Numbered from the stretch's first letter, positions 16,962-26,794 are shown. The stretch: 64,000 nucleotides of DNA from Chloroflexota bacterium (GCA_005883575.1 VBFH01000030.1:1-64000); one strand, 5' to 3'. Notes: generated by a model not told the origin, from the letters alone. Program-made: numbers and translations.

Positions 16962-18305
16962 TCAGGGCAACGGACAGTACTGCTGCAGCTTGGCGTTGGT
17001 CGCGCTCGCTGCTGCAGCAAGCGCTGTCGCCGGAGCTGTCGTGTTGCGAACCGCCGCGTCCTGCGCCGTGCTCAGCTGGTCCCAGTAGAAGGCGCCGACT
17101 GGAAGTGGCGGCCTGCTGTGAGCCGCCGACAGCTGCTTCTGGAAGAACGCGTGGCCACCGGCGAAGAGGCTCGCGTCCTGGTCCAGCGCCTTGATCGTCG
17201 GCGTGTGCTGGCTATCTTTCGTGTACTGGCGCTGGCCCGGTTCGCCGGCGATGTACTTCATGAAGTCGAAGCCGGCCTTGGACTGCTTGGCGCCCTTCGG
17301 GATGACCATCGACCACCCGCCGGCCCACGTCGCCGGCTGGTCGCCCTGGTTTGGTACGGGGATGTAGGTGACCCCGTACTGCAGGTTCGGCGTGTATGTC
17401 GCGATGTTGCCGAGCACCCAGTCACCGCTGACCATGAACGCAACCTTGCCGAGCAAGAAGGCGTTCTGCTGCGCCGGCAGGTTGGGTGGAGCGTAGGTGC
17501 TGAGGAAGGTCTGGACCTGGCTCACGCCGAGAGCCTTGGACCAGTTGGTGAACATGTCCGTGAAGGCCTGCACGATCTTCGGGTCAGTCGGTGTGACCTT
17601 GCAGGCGCTCTTGTCGAAGAAGCTGCCTCCATAGACGAAGCCCCATGTGTAGTGCCAGCCCTGCTCGAACCAGGGCACAAAGCCGATCTGGGTGTACTTT
17701 CCAGACGAGTCCTTCTTGTTCACCTTGTTGGCCATCGTCCGGATCGTGTCGATCGTAGGCGGACCTTTGGCCGGGTCGAGTGCGCTGATATCAACGCCGG
17801 CGGCCTGCAACAGGTCCTTGCGGTAGTAAAGGGCGCGCGTGTCGGTGTCGAACGGAAGCGCGTAGGGCTTGCCTTTGAAGTTTGCCTCGGCCCAGGCGAA
17901 GTCGAGGTAGTTGCTGCTCAAGCTGGAAGCGCCGAACTGGCTCAAGTCCTCGAGCACGCCGGCGGCAGCTCGCTCGGCAACCGTGAACCGGTCGAGCATG
18001 TACACGTCGGGACCGGTCCCGCTGCGGACCGCCGTGGTGAGCTTGGCGATGTCCGTTTCCGAGCCGGGGACCTGCACCATCTTCACGCAGCCGACGCTGC
18101 TCTGCGAGTTGTATGCGTCGACGATGCGCTTCAGGCTGTCGGAGTCGGGCGGCGTATGCGAGGTCCAGAACGTGACCAGGCTGGTACCCGACTTACAGCC
18201 CGCAAGGGGCGGTCCGGCCTGGTTGCTGGTGCCTGTGCTGCAAGCTGTGATCACAAGGATCCCGAGCATCAGGGCTTTGATGCTCGATCGTGGAAGTAAC
18301 GTCAT
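16962..18305 (-). CDS. Extracellular sugar-binding lipoprotein of the ABC transporter
   Basis: From ATG 18305 the 447-residue protein has a lipoprotein signal peptide (LMLGILVITAC, lipid-modified cysteine near residue 22) and a cluster B (SBP_bac_1) fold: VTFWTSHTPPDSDSLKRIVD, PDVYMLDRFTVAERAAAG, GKPYALPFDTDTRALYYRKD, AFLLGKVAFMVSGDWVLGNI. GGAGGAAA precedes the ATG; the track start at 18431 overlaps the divergent GH47 gene and is rejected. Context with two alpha-mannosidases suggests a mannoside or manno-oligosaccharide ligand (inference). Confidence 0.92.
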   Translation of the reverse strand: MTLLPRSSIKALMLGILVITACSTGTSNQAGPPLAGCKSGTSLVTFWTSHTPPDSDSLKRIVDAYNSQSSVGCVKMVQVPGSETDIAKLTTAVRSGTGPDVYMLDRFTVAERAAAGVLEDLSQFGASSLSSNYLDFAWAEANFKGKPYALPFDTDTRALYYRKDLLQAAGVDISALDPAKGPPTIDTIRTMANKVNKKDSSGKYTQIGFVPWFEQGWHYTWGFVYGGSFFDKSACKVTPTDPKIVQAFTDMFTNWSKALGVSQVQTFLSTYAPPNLPAQQNAFLLGKVAFMVSGDWVLGNIATYTPNLQYGVTYIPVPNQGDQPATWAGGWSMVIPKGAKQSKAGFDFMKYIAGEPGQRQYTKDSQHTPTIKALDQDASLFAGGHAFFQKQLSAAHSRPPLPVGAFYWDQLSTAQDAAVRNTTAPATALAAAASATNAKLQQYCPLP

Positions 18306-18434
18306 GGGCCTTTCCTCCGTCACTGAGACCTGTACCCCACGCCTTCTTCCCGGATCTGACGAGACCGGGGCGAGAGCGCGCCGGCGTGAGGCCGCGAAGT
18401 ACTCCAAAGGTAAATTTTCGCGACTGGCCACTCG
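18306..18434. promoter_or_regulatory. Divergent promoter region between the binding protein and GH47
   Basis: This 129-base gap separates two divergently transcribed genes of the mannoside island and must hold both promoters. A TAAATT 18 bases before the GH47 ATG is a candidate -10. AT content rises locally (GGTAAATTTTCG). I see no clear LacI-, ROK- or GntR-type operator, and no regulator gene is present in the island. Confidence 0.4.
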
Positions 18435-19862
18435 ATGTCAACTCGGACGAGGGATGTGATCTCGCGCAGGCGCTTCCTGGCCGGGCTCGCGGCCGCGGGT
18501 TTGGGCGCTGCCGCAGCGGTTGCATGGCTCGTTCGAGGGCCCTGGCCTGGGCCCGCGATGCCTGATCCGGACCAGATTGCGGCCGACATGCGGGCAGAGT
18601 TCCTCAGGGCCTGGGAGTCATACAGGCGGTTCGCCTGGGGCCATGACGAGCTCAAGCCCTTGTCCGGCACATACCAGGAATTCTTCGCGCCCGGGCACCC
18701 GGTCGGCCTCACCATCGTCGAGTCGCTCGACACCCTGTACCTGATGGCGCTCGACGACGAGCTCGCAAGCAGCGTGCGCTGGATCGAGACGAGCCTCGAC
18801 CTGGACATCGACGCACGGTTCCAGGTCTTCGAGACCGTCATTCGTTTGCTCGGTGGTCTACTTGCCGGCCACCTTGCGTCCGGAGACGCGATGCTGCTCG
18901 CCAAGGCGAAAGAGCTCGCCGACCGCCTGCTTCCCGCCTTCACCAGATCGCCCACCGGGATGCCCTACCGGTTCGTGAACCTGCACTCCGGCGCGGTCGA
19001 CACGCCTGCCAACTATGTGGCCGAGATCGGCACCAACCTGGTCGAGCTCGGCACGCTGAGCCGCCTGACCGGAGACGACCGGTATCTCAAGGTCGCGAAA
19101 CGCGCAGCGCAGACTGTCTACGAACGGCGCTCAGCGCTCGACCTGGTTGGGACGACGCTCGACGTCGAGACAGGGGGTTGGCTCGACGCGGTGTCCCCGG
19201 GCCCTCAGCCGCCCGTCGACTCCTACTACGAGTCTTTGCTCGACGGTCATCGACTCTTCGGCGACGCCGATCTGCTGGCGTGGTTCCAGACCCTGAGCTC
19301 GGCGCTCCAAAGACGCCAGTGGGATGTGGTGGACGGCCGGGCATGGTACCGGAGGGTCCAGTTCCAGACTGGAACGCTCGTGGACAACCACGAGTCCGAG
19401 CTCGCCGCCTTCTGGGCCGGCAGCCTGGCCGAGGCCGGCATGCCGACCGACGCCCGGCGATTTCTCGATTCCTATCAGTCGGTGCTCGATCGTTTCGTGC
19501 TGTTTCCAGAGGAGTGGGACTACGAAGACATGTCGGTACTTGACCCGAGCTATCAGCTGCGCCCCGAGTACGCCGATTCCTGCCTGGCGATGTTCATCAC
19601 CAGCGGTGGATCAGAGGAATACCGACGGCGCGCCTATCAGCTCTACCAGGCGATGAAGGCCCACTGCCGGGTCGCCAACGGTTACACGATCGTGACCGAT
19701 GTCACCCGCAGGCCGATGTCCCTGGGCGACCTGACACCCGCGTATTGGTTCTCTGAGAACATGAAGTACTTCTACTTACTATTCGCCCACGCACCGCGCT
19801 TCGACTACAAGAGCAACTGCCTGAGCACCGAGGGCAAAGTCTTCCTCGGGCTTCGTCGCTAG
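18435..19862 (+). CDS. GH47 alpha-1,2-mannosidase, Tat-exported
   Basis: The 475-residue class I alpha-mannosidase has a twin-arginine signal (SRRRFLAGLAAAGLGAAAA) followed by the GH47 (alpha/alpha)7 barrel. Family signatures are SYRRFAWGHDELKPLSG, IVESLDTLYLMAL, VFETVIRLLGGLLAGH (general acid Glu near 133), VDSYYESLLDG (Asp), LRPEYADS (Glu) and a C-terminal STEG supplying the calcium-binding Thr. All expected catalytic positions look retained. GH47 enzymes remove alpha-1,2-mannose with inversion and are best known from eukaryotic ER/Golgi; bacterial members are few. It faces the binding-protein gene divergently. Confidence 0.9.
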   Translation: MSTRTRDVISRRRFLAGLAAAGLGAAAAVAWLVRGPWPGPAMPDPDQIAADMRAEFLRAWESYRRFAWGHDELKPLSGTYQEFFAPGHPVGLTIVESLDTLYLMALDDELASSVRWIETSLDLDIDARFQVFETVIRLLGGLLAGHLASGDAMLLAKAKELADRLLPAFTRSPTGMPYRFVNLHSGAVDTPANYVAEIGTNLVELGTLSRLTGDDRYLKVAKRAAQTVYERRSALDLVGTTLDVETGGWLDAVSPGPQPPVDSYYESLLDGHRLFGDADLLAWFQTLSSALQRRQWDVVDGRAWYRRVQFQTGTLVDNHESELAAFWAGSLAEAGMPTDARRFLDSYQSVLDRFVLFPEEWDYEDMSVLDPSYQLRPEYADSCLAMFITSGGSEEYRRRAYQLYQAMKAHCRVANGYTIVTDVTRRPMSLGDLTPAYWFSENMKYFYLLFAHAPRFDYKSNCLSTEGKVFLGLRR

Positions 19863-20899
19863 AGGAGCTTGCGCCGCTCAGCGGTGCCTTCGGCGAGCAG
19901 CCGGTAGGGGTAGTCCGGGGTCGCCGGCGCGCTCACCCCGTCCAGGCGCGAGCGCTGCTCCTCGCTCAGTGCGATGTCGGCCGCCATCAGGTTGTCGCGC
20001 AGCTGATCCGCGGTTCGCGCCCCGAGCAGCGGCGCGGCGACCGCGGGACGGTCCGCCAGCCAGCGCAGCGCGACCCGTGCCGGTGGCACGCCGAGCTCGG
20101 TGGCGACGACTTGCACGGCATCGACGATCCCCCAGGTGCGCTCGATGTTGCGCCGGTCGTATGCCTCCACGCCTCGGTTTGGGTCTTCGCCCAGGCGCGT
20201 CGCCCCGCTCGGCGCCATGTCGCGCGTGTACTTGCCGGAAAGCCATCCCTGGGCAAGCGGGCCCCAGGGCAGGATCCCGAGACCTTCTTCGATGCACACC
20301 GGCACCAGCTCCCACTCGATCTCGCGAGCGAGCATGTTGTACTGCGGCTGCAGGGAGACCGGCACGGAGAATCCGAGATGCCTAGCGGTCATGACCGTTC
20401 GCTCGAGCTGCCAGCCCGTGAAGTTGGACACGCCGATGTAGCGAACCTTGCCCGACCTGACGAGCACGTCGAATGCGGCGAGGGTCTCCTCAATCGGCGT
20501 CGCCGGGTCCCATTGGTGCGCCTGATAGAGGTCGATGTGGTCGGTCTGCAGTCGCCGCAGGCTGCCCTCGCAAGCGCGAATGATCCAACGGCGGGACAGA
20601 CCTTCGGAGTTGCCGGAACCATCCATCCGGCCGCGACACTTGGTCGCCAGGATGATCGAGTCGCGCACCGCGGGGCGACCGCTCAGCCAGCGACCGATGA
20701 TCTCCTCGGACGTGCCCTTGGGGCCCACCGGCGGATAGACGTCGGCGGTGTCGATCAGGTTTCCGCCGCCATCGACGTAGGCGTCCAGGATCTGCATCGC
20801 CGCGCTCTCCGGAGCTTCCTGCCCGAAGGTCATCGTCCCGAGCGCGAACTCCGATACAAGCACACCGGTTCGACCCAGCAAGCGCTTGCGCATCGTCAT
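19859..20899 (-). CDS. Aldo/keto reductase (YghZ/Tas-like)
   Basis: The 346-residue NADPH-dependent oxidoreductase has MRKRLLGRTGVLVSEFALGT at the start, GGNLIDTADVYPP (catalytic Asp and Tyr), IILATKCRGRMDGSG (Lys), HIDLYQAHQWDPATPIEETL and RYIGVSNFTGWQLERTV. The ATG at 20899 overlaps the upstream TIM-barrel stop as ATGA; the longer track start is rejected. It is the last gene of a Gfo-isomerase-AKR operon and converges with GH47 with a 4-base overlap. Confidence 0.9.
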   Translation of the reverse strand: MTMRKRLLGRTGVLVSEFALGTMTFGQEAPESAAMQILDAYVDGGGNLIDTADVYPPVGPKGTSEEIIGRWLSGRPAVRDSIILATKCRGRMDGSGNSEGLSRRWIIRACEGSLRRLQTDHIDLYQAHQWDPATPIEETLAAFDVLVRSGKVRYIGVSNFTGWQLERTVMTARHLGFSVPVSLQPQYNMLAREIEWELVPVCIEEGLGILPWGPLAQGWLSGKYTRDMAPSGATRLGEDPNRGVEAYDRRNIERTWGIVDAVQVVATELGVPPARVALRWLADRPAVAAPLLGARTADQLRDNLMAADIALSEEQRSRLDGVSAPATPDYPYRLLAEGTAERRKLL

Positions 20900-21663
20900 C
20901 CTCCCCATCCCAGTTTCGCGGTGAGCTTTGTCAGGTTGGCGTAGCTGATGGCCACGCTCTCCAGGGGTTCGCGTCGCGGATTGTCCTGCTCCACGACAAG
21001 CCAGGTGGTACCGGCGTCTCGACACGCACCGAGAATGTCCATCCAGTCGAGGTTGCCCTCGCCGATCTCGGCGTCGACCGGGTTGCCGCGATCGACCGCC
21101 ATGTCCTTGAGATGCACCAGCGGCGCTCGCCCCTTGAAGCGCCGGATCCAGGCAGCCGGGCTGGCGCCGCCAAACTGCAGCCAGTAGGTGTCCAGCTCGG
21201 CATGCAGCGAATCGGCGGTGGCTGCGCTGAACATCGTGTCCAGACCGGTCTGGGCGCCGAATCGCTCGAGCTCATGCGCGTGGTTGTGATAGACGAGCCG
21301 CAGACCTGACGGCTTCAATCGCCGGCTCAGCTCCGTGGCTTCCTGCGCGAACCGGCGATAGCCCTCCTCCGACCGGTACCTCTCCGGAACACTCGGGACG
21401 ACCACGTACTCGCAGTGCCATTCCCTGCATTCGGCAGCGACGGCATCGAGATCTCGCGTCAGCCGCTCCAGCGGCACGTGCGCCGCGCAGGCGATCAGGT
21501 CTGCTCGCTTCAGCTCCTCGCCGAAACGATCGACCACGGCAGGGCCCAGTCCGGCCACCTCGACCGAGCGGTAGCCGATCTCGCGCAAGCGACCCAGGAC
21601 GCCGCCGAGGCTGGACGGATCTTGGAGTAGCGCCCGAATCGTGTAGAGCTGAACCGCGATCAC
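20896..21663 (-). CDS. Sugar phosphate isomerase/epimerase-like TIM barrel
   Basis: The 255-residue AP_endonuc_2-type barrel has VQLYTIRALLQDPSSLGGVL, IGYRSVEVAGLGPAVV, LRLVYHNHAHELERFG, LHAELDTYWLQFGG, PLVHLKDMA and WLVVEQDNPRREPLESV. The conserved Glu/Asp/His residues that bind a metal in xylose-isomerase-like enzymes are present. Start is GTG 21663, overlapping the upstream Gfo stop as GTGA. Probably acts on the product of the adjacent dehydrogenase; the substrate is not known. Confidence 0.88.
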   Translation of the reverse strand: MIAVQLYTIRALLQDPSSLGGVLGRLREIGYRSVEVAGLGPAVVDRFGEELKRADLIACAAHVPLERLTRDLDAVAAECREWHCEYVVVPSVPERYRSEEGYRRFAQEATELSRRLKPSGLRLVYHNHAHELERFGAQTGLDTMFSAATADSLHAELDTYWLQFGGASPAAWIRRFKGRAPLVHLKDMAVDRGNPVDAEIGEGNLDWMDILGACRDAGTTWLVVEQDNPRREPLESVAISYANLTKLTAKLGWGG

Positions 21664-22781
21664 GGCGCGGCCACGAGTCCCACATCCAGCGGCAGCAGCG
21701 GCGGCCGGCGGCACGTGCTCGACACCGTCACACGGCGGCCGCTTGCGCTCGATTCGAGTATCGACAGGAGCACGTCAAGCACGTGATAGGCGAGCTCCCC
21801 CGAGGCCCGCGGTTGCACGCGTTCGCGAAGGGCCTGGGCCATTTCGATGACGCCGAGGCCGCGGTAGTTTTTGACGCCGTCGGTGTGACCGTACTGCAGC
21901 CCCACCTCTTCCCAGCTCGACTTCTCGTCGCCGGGACGGAACCTTATCGGTCCGCCGAAGGTATTCGGATCCGGCACGCGCAGGATGCCCTTCGTGCAGT
22001 AGACCTGCATGTCCGGAAGGTCGTGGCCCGTGATGCCCATGCTGGTGACAAGCGTTGCCAGGGCTCCGCTCTGGAACTCGATCAAAGCCGCCACGAAAGT
22101 GTCGGTGTTGACCTTGAACGTCTCGCCGGCCCTCGGCCCCCGGTCAGCTGTCCGCTCGGGATAGAGAACACGAGCCATCCCGCTGACGCGCCGCACCGGG
22201 CCCAGGAGGCAGACGAGCGTGGTCAGGTAGTACGGCCCCATGTCGAGCAGAGGACCACCGCCTGGCTGATAGAAGAATGCCGGGTTTGGATGCCAGTTTT
22301 CAGGACCGCCCTCGAGCATGAACCCGGAGGCGGCAAGCGCCTCGCCGACCTCGCCCTGCGCCATCAGGCGCAGACAGGTCTGAATCCCCGCCCCCAGGAA
22401 CGTGTCCGGCGCGCCACCCACCGTAAGGCCGCCTTCGGCTGCCGCGTCCAGTACGCGCCGACCGAGCTCCCGTGTGGTGGCCAGCGGCTTTTCCGTGTAA
22501 ACGTGCTTCCCCGCCGCAAGAGCAGCCAAGCTGATCTCGGCGTGAGCCGTCGGGATGGTTAGATTGACCACGAGCTCGACCTCGGGATCGGCAAGCAGCT
22601 CATCGGTCGTGCAGACGCGCGCCACTTCGAACTGCGCGGCCCGCTCCCGAGCCGTCTCCGGCACCTGATCGGAGCACGCCAGCACCTCGACGTGCGGCGA
22701 CGCTTTCAGGTTCGTCAGGTAGGCCTTGCTTACGATTCCGCAGCCGACGATTCCCAAACGGACCGGAGCGCTCAACAGCAT
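21660..22781 (-). CDS. Gfo/Idh/MocA-family oxidoreductase
   Basis: The 373-residue dehydrogenase has Rossmann motif VRLGIVGCGIVSKAYLTNLK, the EKP signature in AAGKHVYTEKPLATTRELG, and GGPLLDMGPYYLTTLVCLLG in the C-terminal domain. The natural start MLLSAPVRLGIVGCG is ATG 22781, which shares bases with the ATG of the divergent GH38 gene (palindrome CATG), so there is no intergenic DNA between them. It heads a coupled operon with the isomerase and an aldo/keto reductase. Confidence 0.9.
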   Translation of the reverse strand: MLLSAPVRLGIVGCGIVSKAYLTNLKASPHVEVLACSDQVPETARERAAQFEVARVCTTDELLADPEVELVVNLTIPTAHAEISLAALAAGKHVYTEKPLATTRELGRRVLDAAAEGGLTVGGAPDTFLGAGIQTCLRLMAQGEVGEALAASGFMLEGGPENWHPNPAFFYQPGGGPLLDMGPYYLTTLVCLLGPVRRVSGMARVLYPERTADRGPRAGETFKVNTDTFVAALIEFQSGALATLVTSMGITGHDLPDMQVYCTKGILRVPDPNTFGGPIRFRPGDEKSSWEEVGLQYGHTDGVKNYRGLGVIEMAQALRERVQPRASGELAYHVLDVLLSILESSASGRRVTVSSTCRRPPLLPLDVGLVAAP

Positions 22782-25767
22782 GTCACCCGACAGACAGGCT
22801 AACTTTCTCGAGGAGATGGAGACTGTCGCGGCCCCGGACCTCGACGGCAAGATGGAGGAGCTGCTGGCCGCAGTCGAGCGACAGCACGCGCCGCTCGAGC
22901 TGACCTCCTACCTGGTACGGGGCGAACCCATCACCTTTGCCCAGGCCGCCCGGGGCGACTACCGTCCGTTCCACGTGGGCGATGCCTGGGGCCCGCCCTG
23001 GAGCACGACCTGGTTCCGCGTCCGCGGGCGCGTTCCCTCCGGGTGGGCCGGACAGACCGTGGTCGCCGTCATCGACATCGGTTTCGAGGGCCGGCACACG
23101 GGATTCACATGCGAGGCGCTCGCATGGCAGGACGGCAAGCCGTGGCGCGGTGTGGACCCCAACCATCGCTGGCTGCCGATCACCTCCACCGAGGTTGACT
23201 TCTACCTGGAAGCCGCAGCCAACGCCGCCGCGGTGGTGTCAGGGCCGGAAAACGCCCCTTCGATGATTGCTTTGCGCGGCTCCCCGGATCCGGCATTCGT
23301 CCTGCGACAGGCCGAGCTGCGAATCCAGGACCAGGCCGCTCGGAAGACGGCGCTCGATTTCAAAGTCCTCTACGAGCTCGCTTCGATCCTGCCGGAAGGC
23401 AAGCGGCGCTCCCAGATCCTCGAGGCGCTGGGCCGATTTGTGATGAGCGGCGATCCAGGAGAGCTGGACAAAGCCCTGTCGCGGGCGACCGAGTCCGATC
23501 ACCTGATCACGGCGGTCGGCCACGCCCACATCGACACCGCGTGGCTCTGGCCGCTGCGCGAGACCCGCCGCAAGTGCGCTCGTACGTTCTCGACCACGCT
23601 TGCGCTGATGGACGAATACCCCGACTACCGGTTTGCGTGCTCGCAGCCGGCTCAGTACGCATGGATGAAGGAGTCGCACCCGAGCATCTTCGAGGGCATC
23701 CGGCGAAAGGTCACGGCCGGCCAATGGGAACCCGTCGGTTCGATGTGGGTCGAGGCGGACTGCAACCTGCCTTCCGGCGAGGCGCTCGTCCGCCAGTTCC
23801 TGTATGGAAAGCGCTTCTTCATGAAAGAGTTTGGAGTCGACACCCGCGAGCTGTGGCTGCCGGACGTGTTCGGCTATCCCGCGTCACTTCCACAGCTGAT
23901 CGCCGAGTCGGGCGGTGAGTACTTCCTGACCCAGAAGCTGTCGTGGAACGACACCAACAAACCCGTCCACCAGACCTTCATGTGGGAGGGGATCGACGGC
24001 ACCTCCATCTTCACCCACTTCCCGCCGGCCGACACCTACAACGGCGACTTCAGCGCGGGACAGATCGTGCAGAGCGCCGCGGACTTCAAAGATCGAGACC
24101 ATTCCTCCCACTCTCTTTACCTGTACGGGTGGGGAGACGGCGGCGGCGGCCCAGAGCCCGACATGATCGAGTCGGCCCATCGTTTGCGCAGCGTTGACGG
24201 GGCGCCGCGGGTGGAGCTTGGCCGGGCCGGGGACTTCTTTCCGCGCGCAAAAAAGGAGGCGCACGGCATCACGACGTGGGTGGGCGAGCTTTACTTCGAG
24301 CTGCACCGCGGCACCTATACGTCACAAGCGAGGACCAAGCTTCTAAACCGGAGAGCGGAGCAGGCGCTGCGTGAGGCTGAGATGTGGTCGGTTGCGGTCG
24401 GAAACCGTTATCCGGCAGATATCCTCGACTCCAGCTGGAAGCGTCTGCTGATCAACCAGTTCCACGACATCCTTCCCGGCTCGAGCATCGACTGGGTTTA
24501 CGAGGACGCAGAGCGCGAGCTCGCTGAAGTGGTCGAGGTCGCGAGTCAATTGAGCACCTCAGCGCAATCCGCGCTCGCAGGCGCTGGGAGCAACTTGATC
24601 GTCTTCAACTCCAACTCGCACACCAGGCGGGAAGTGGTCGACGTCGACGGACGGCAGGTCATGGTCGAGGCGCCGTCTTGTGGGTGGCGATCGGTGACTG
24701 AATCCGCCGCACCTCGGGAGCAGCCCGTCTCGGTGGCTGGCCGCGTGATGGAAAACGGGCTGCTTCGTGTGGCCTGGGACGAGCGCGGCCGGCTCACCTC
24801 GATCTGGGATAAAGAGGCGGACCGCGAGGTCCTCATCGCCGGGTCCTCGGGAAACCTGCTCCAGCTGCACGATGACAACCCGAGGAACTGGGACGCCTGG
24901 GATGTCGACGCCGATTACCGCCGGAGCTCAATCGACCTCAACTCGCTCGCGACGTCAAAGGTTGAGATCGACGGACCGCTGCGGGCCGGAGTGCGATTCA
25001 CGCGAGAGTTCAACTCGTCGAGGCTGGAGCAGCGAATGGTGCTGGACGCAGGGTCGCGGGTGCTCCGATTCGAGACGGAGGTCGACTGGCAGGAGGAGCA
25101 CAAGTTCCTCAAAGTCGCGTTTCCGGTCGCGGTGCATTCGCCCCGAGCGACCTACGAGATCCAGTTCGGCCACGTCGAACGGAGCACACACATGAACACG
25201 AGCTGGGACCAGGCTCGATTCGAGGTGTGCGCGCACCGCTGGGCCGACCTTGGCGAGCCAGGCTACGGAGTCGCGCTCCTCAACGATTCCAAGTACGGCT
25301 ACGACATCCTCGGCTCGGTGATGCGTCTGTCGCTGCTTCGCGCGCCTACCCATCCCGACCCCGCGGCCGACCGAGGCCGGCATCGATTCACTTACGCGCT
25401 GATGCCTCATCCGGGCGATTTCCGCGGCGCGGGCGTGGTCGCGGCCGCCGAGGACCTCAACCACCCGCTCAGGGTGGTCAGCGGGACGCTTGGCGCAGGC
25501 GAGGAGCGTGCGCTCATCGAGGTGGACGCGCCGCAGGTCGTGGTCGAGGCGATCAAGCGCGCGGAGGACTCAGACGCCGTGATCGTGCGCCTCTACGAAG
25601 CATGGGGCGGCCGCTGCCGGACCCGCGTCCGGACGTCGCTGCCGGTGTCGCGAGCTTTCCTGTGCGACCTGCTCGAGCGGAACCGCACGGAGATCGAGGT
25701 GCGGGACGGTGAGCTCGAGCTCGAGCTCACGCCGTTCAAGATCCTGACGCTGAAGCTAGACCGCTGA
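22780..25767 (+). CDS. GH38 alpha-mannosidase
   Basis: The 995-residue class II alpha-mannosidase is retaining and zinc-dependent. It shows the zinc-site motif GHAHIDTAWLWPLRET near residue 250, the nucleophile region GSMWVEADCNLPSGEALVRQ near 320-335, HFPPADTYN, and NQFHDILPGSSI, followed by beta-sandwich domains. No signal peptide is seen, so it should act in the cytoplasm on imported oligosaccharides. ATG 22780 is chosen over the upstream track start, which lies inside the divergent gene; its ATG overlaps that gene's ATG. It converges with the GT87-like gene with a 32-base overlap. Confidence 0.93.
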   Translation: MSPDRQANFLEEMETVAAPDLDGKMEELLAAVERQHAPLELTSYLVRGEPITFAQAARGDYRPFHVGDAWGPPWSTTWFRVRGRVPSGWAGQTVVAVIDIGFEGRHTGFTCEALAWQDGKPWRGVDPNHRWLPITSTEVDFYLEAAANAAAVVSGPENAPSMIALRGSPDPAFVLRQAELRIQDQAARKTALDFKVLYELASILPEGKRRSQILEALGRFVMSGDPGELDKALSRATESDHLITAVGHAHIDTAWLWPLRETRRKCARTFSTTLALMDEYPDYRFACSQPAQYAWMKESHPSIFEGIRRKVTAGQWEPVGSMWVEADCNLPSGEALVRQFLYGKRFFMKEFGVDTRELWLPDVFGYPASLPQLIAESGGEYFLTQKLSWNDTNKPVHQTFMWEGIDGTSIFTHFPPADTYNGDFSAGQIVQSAADFKDRDHSSHSLYLYGWGDGGGGPEPDMIESAHRLRSVDGAPRVELGRAGDFFPRAKKEAHGITTWVGELYFELHRGTYTSQARTKLLNRRAEQALREAEMWSVAVGNRYPADILDSSWKRLLINQFHDILPGSSIDWVYEDAERELAEVVEVASQLSTSAQSALAGAGSNLIVFNSNSHTRREVVDVDGRQVMVEAPSCGWRSVTESAAPREQPVSVAGRVMENGLLRVAWDERGRLTSIWDKEADREVLIAGSSGNLLQLHDDNPRNWDAWDVDADYRRSSIDLNSLATSKVEIDGPLRAGVRFTREFNSSRLEQRMVLDAGSRVLRFETEVDWQEEHKFLKVAFPVAVHSPRATYEIQFGHVERSTHMNTSWDQARFEVCAHRWADLGEPGYGVALLNDSKYGYDILGSVMRLSLLRAPTHPDPAADRGRHRFTYALMPHPGDFRGAGVVAAAEDLNHPLRVVSGTLGAGEERALIEVDAPQVVVEAIKRAEDSDAVIVRLYEAWGGRCRTRVRTSLPVSRAFLCDLLERNRTEIEVRDGELELELTPFKILTLKLDR

Positions 25768-26794
25768 CCCGCTGCCCGGCGGGCCACCACGCGGCGATGG
25801 TCAGCGCGATCAGAAGCCCGACCTCGAACAGCGTCCAACGGTTGAGCCGAATCGCCAGGCTCGTGCTGTTGATATACGGAACTGAGACCAGCCAGCCTGC
25901 GGCGATGGGCAGCCGCCATGTCCAGCCGGCCCTTTCTTCCCACACGATCCATGCGGCGGCGCTGAAAAGACACAGATCCGAGCCATGGAGATAGGGCACG
26001 ACCAGCAACGAGCCCACAGCACCGGCCGCGATCGCAAGTCCCGGGGAATGGCGCAGCCGGTACGCCGTGACGAGCGCGATCGCGGCGATGACCACCCGCA
26101 GCGCGGTGGCGACAGTACCCGTAACGCCGAACGCCCCCTCGACGGTCAGGTTGCTCGCGCCCTCGGGCAGCGTCGCACGCAGCTGCCCGACGTAGGCAGC
26201 GACGCCGGCCGGTCCCATGGTGACCAAGGAAGCAACGCCAATCAGCGCTCCCACGACGGCCCAGGACCCAAACGCACGAAAACGGCCCGCGACCAAAAGC
26301 GCCGGAGGCACCAGCAAGGCGGTGTTCGGCTTCAGATACAGCAGAGAAAGCGCGAGACCGGCGGCCAGGTCGTTCCGCTCGCGAGCAAATCGCGTCGCGA
26401 GCACCACTCCGGTCGCGACCAAGGGCGCCACCTGCCCCAGGTTGACGGCGTGCAGTACCCACCAGGGCGCGAGCGCGGCCGCGGCGTACAGCCAGCGCTC
26501 GGATCCGGAGCTTTGCGATGACCACCCCAGTGCCAGTGCAAAGGCGACGAGGTTGACCGCCGCCCAGATCCAGTAGGCGACCCAGTAAGGAAGCGGCGTC
26601 AGCGGCGCCGTCAACCATGCGTCGGTCGGCGGGCTGAGGAACGGCTGCGCGATCTGATCGGGAACGAGCTGCTTCTGGGCGACCGCGACGAGGTTCTGGT
26701 CGTAGATCAGCGGCCATCCGTGCTGCACGCCGACGATGGCCGCCGCCAGATACGTGTGGAAGTCGATGCCGATCGGCTCGTAGCGATTCAACAC
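25736..26794 (-). CDS. GT87/DUF2029-like polytopic membrane protein
   Basis: At least 352 residues with many hydrophobic helices. The family features of polyprenyl-phosphate-mannose-dependent glycosyltransferases (GT87, DUF2029) are visible: GIDFHTYLAAA early on and a LSLLYLKPNTALLVPPALLV helix. The open frame continues upstream of the GTG at 26794 and encodes a first helix (FWTPLAFLVVLVALVLDVL), but no ATG, GTG or TTG precedes it; CTG is possible. A role in cell-envelope mannosylation is inference from the family only. Confidence 0.7.
   Translation of the reverse strand: MLNRYEPIGIDFHTYLAAAIVGVQHGWPLIYDQNLVAVAQKQLVPDQIAQPFLSPPTDAWLTAPLTPLPYWVAYWIWAAVNLVAFALALGWSSQSSGSERWLYAAAALAPWWVLHAVNLGQVAPLVATGVVLATRFARERNDLAAGLALSLLYLKPNTALLVPPALLVAGRFRAFGSWAVVGALIGVASLVTMGPAGVAAYVGQLRATLPEGASNLTVEGAFGVTGTVATALRVVIAAIALVTAYRLRHSPGLAIAAGAVGSLLVVPYLHGSDLCLFSAAAWIVWEERAGWTWRLPIAAGWLVSVPYINSTSLAIRLNRWTLFEVGLLIALTIAAWWPAGQRVSGLASASGS

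Noticed and set aside
18306-18431. 42-residue N-terminal extension of the sugar-binding protein
   Set aside because: It lacks a signal peptide, overlaps the divergent promoter region, and the internal ATG has a strong ribosome binding site and lipoprotein signal.
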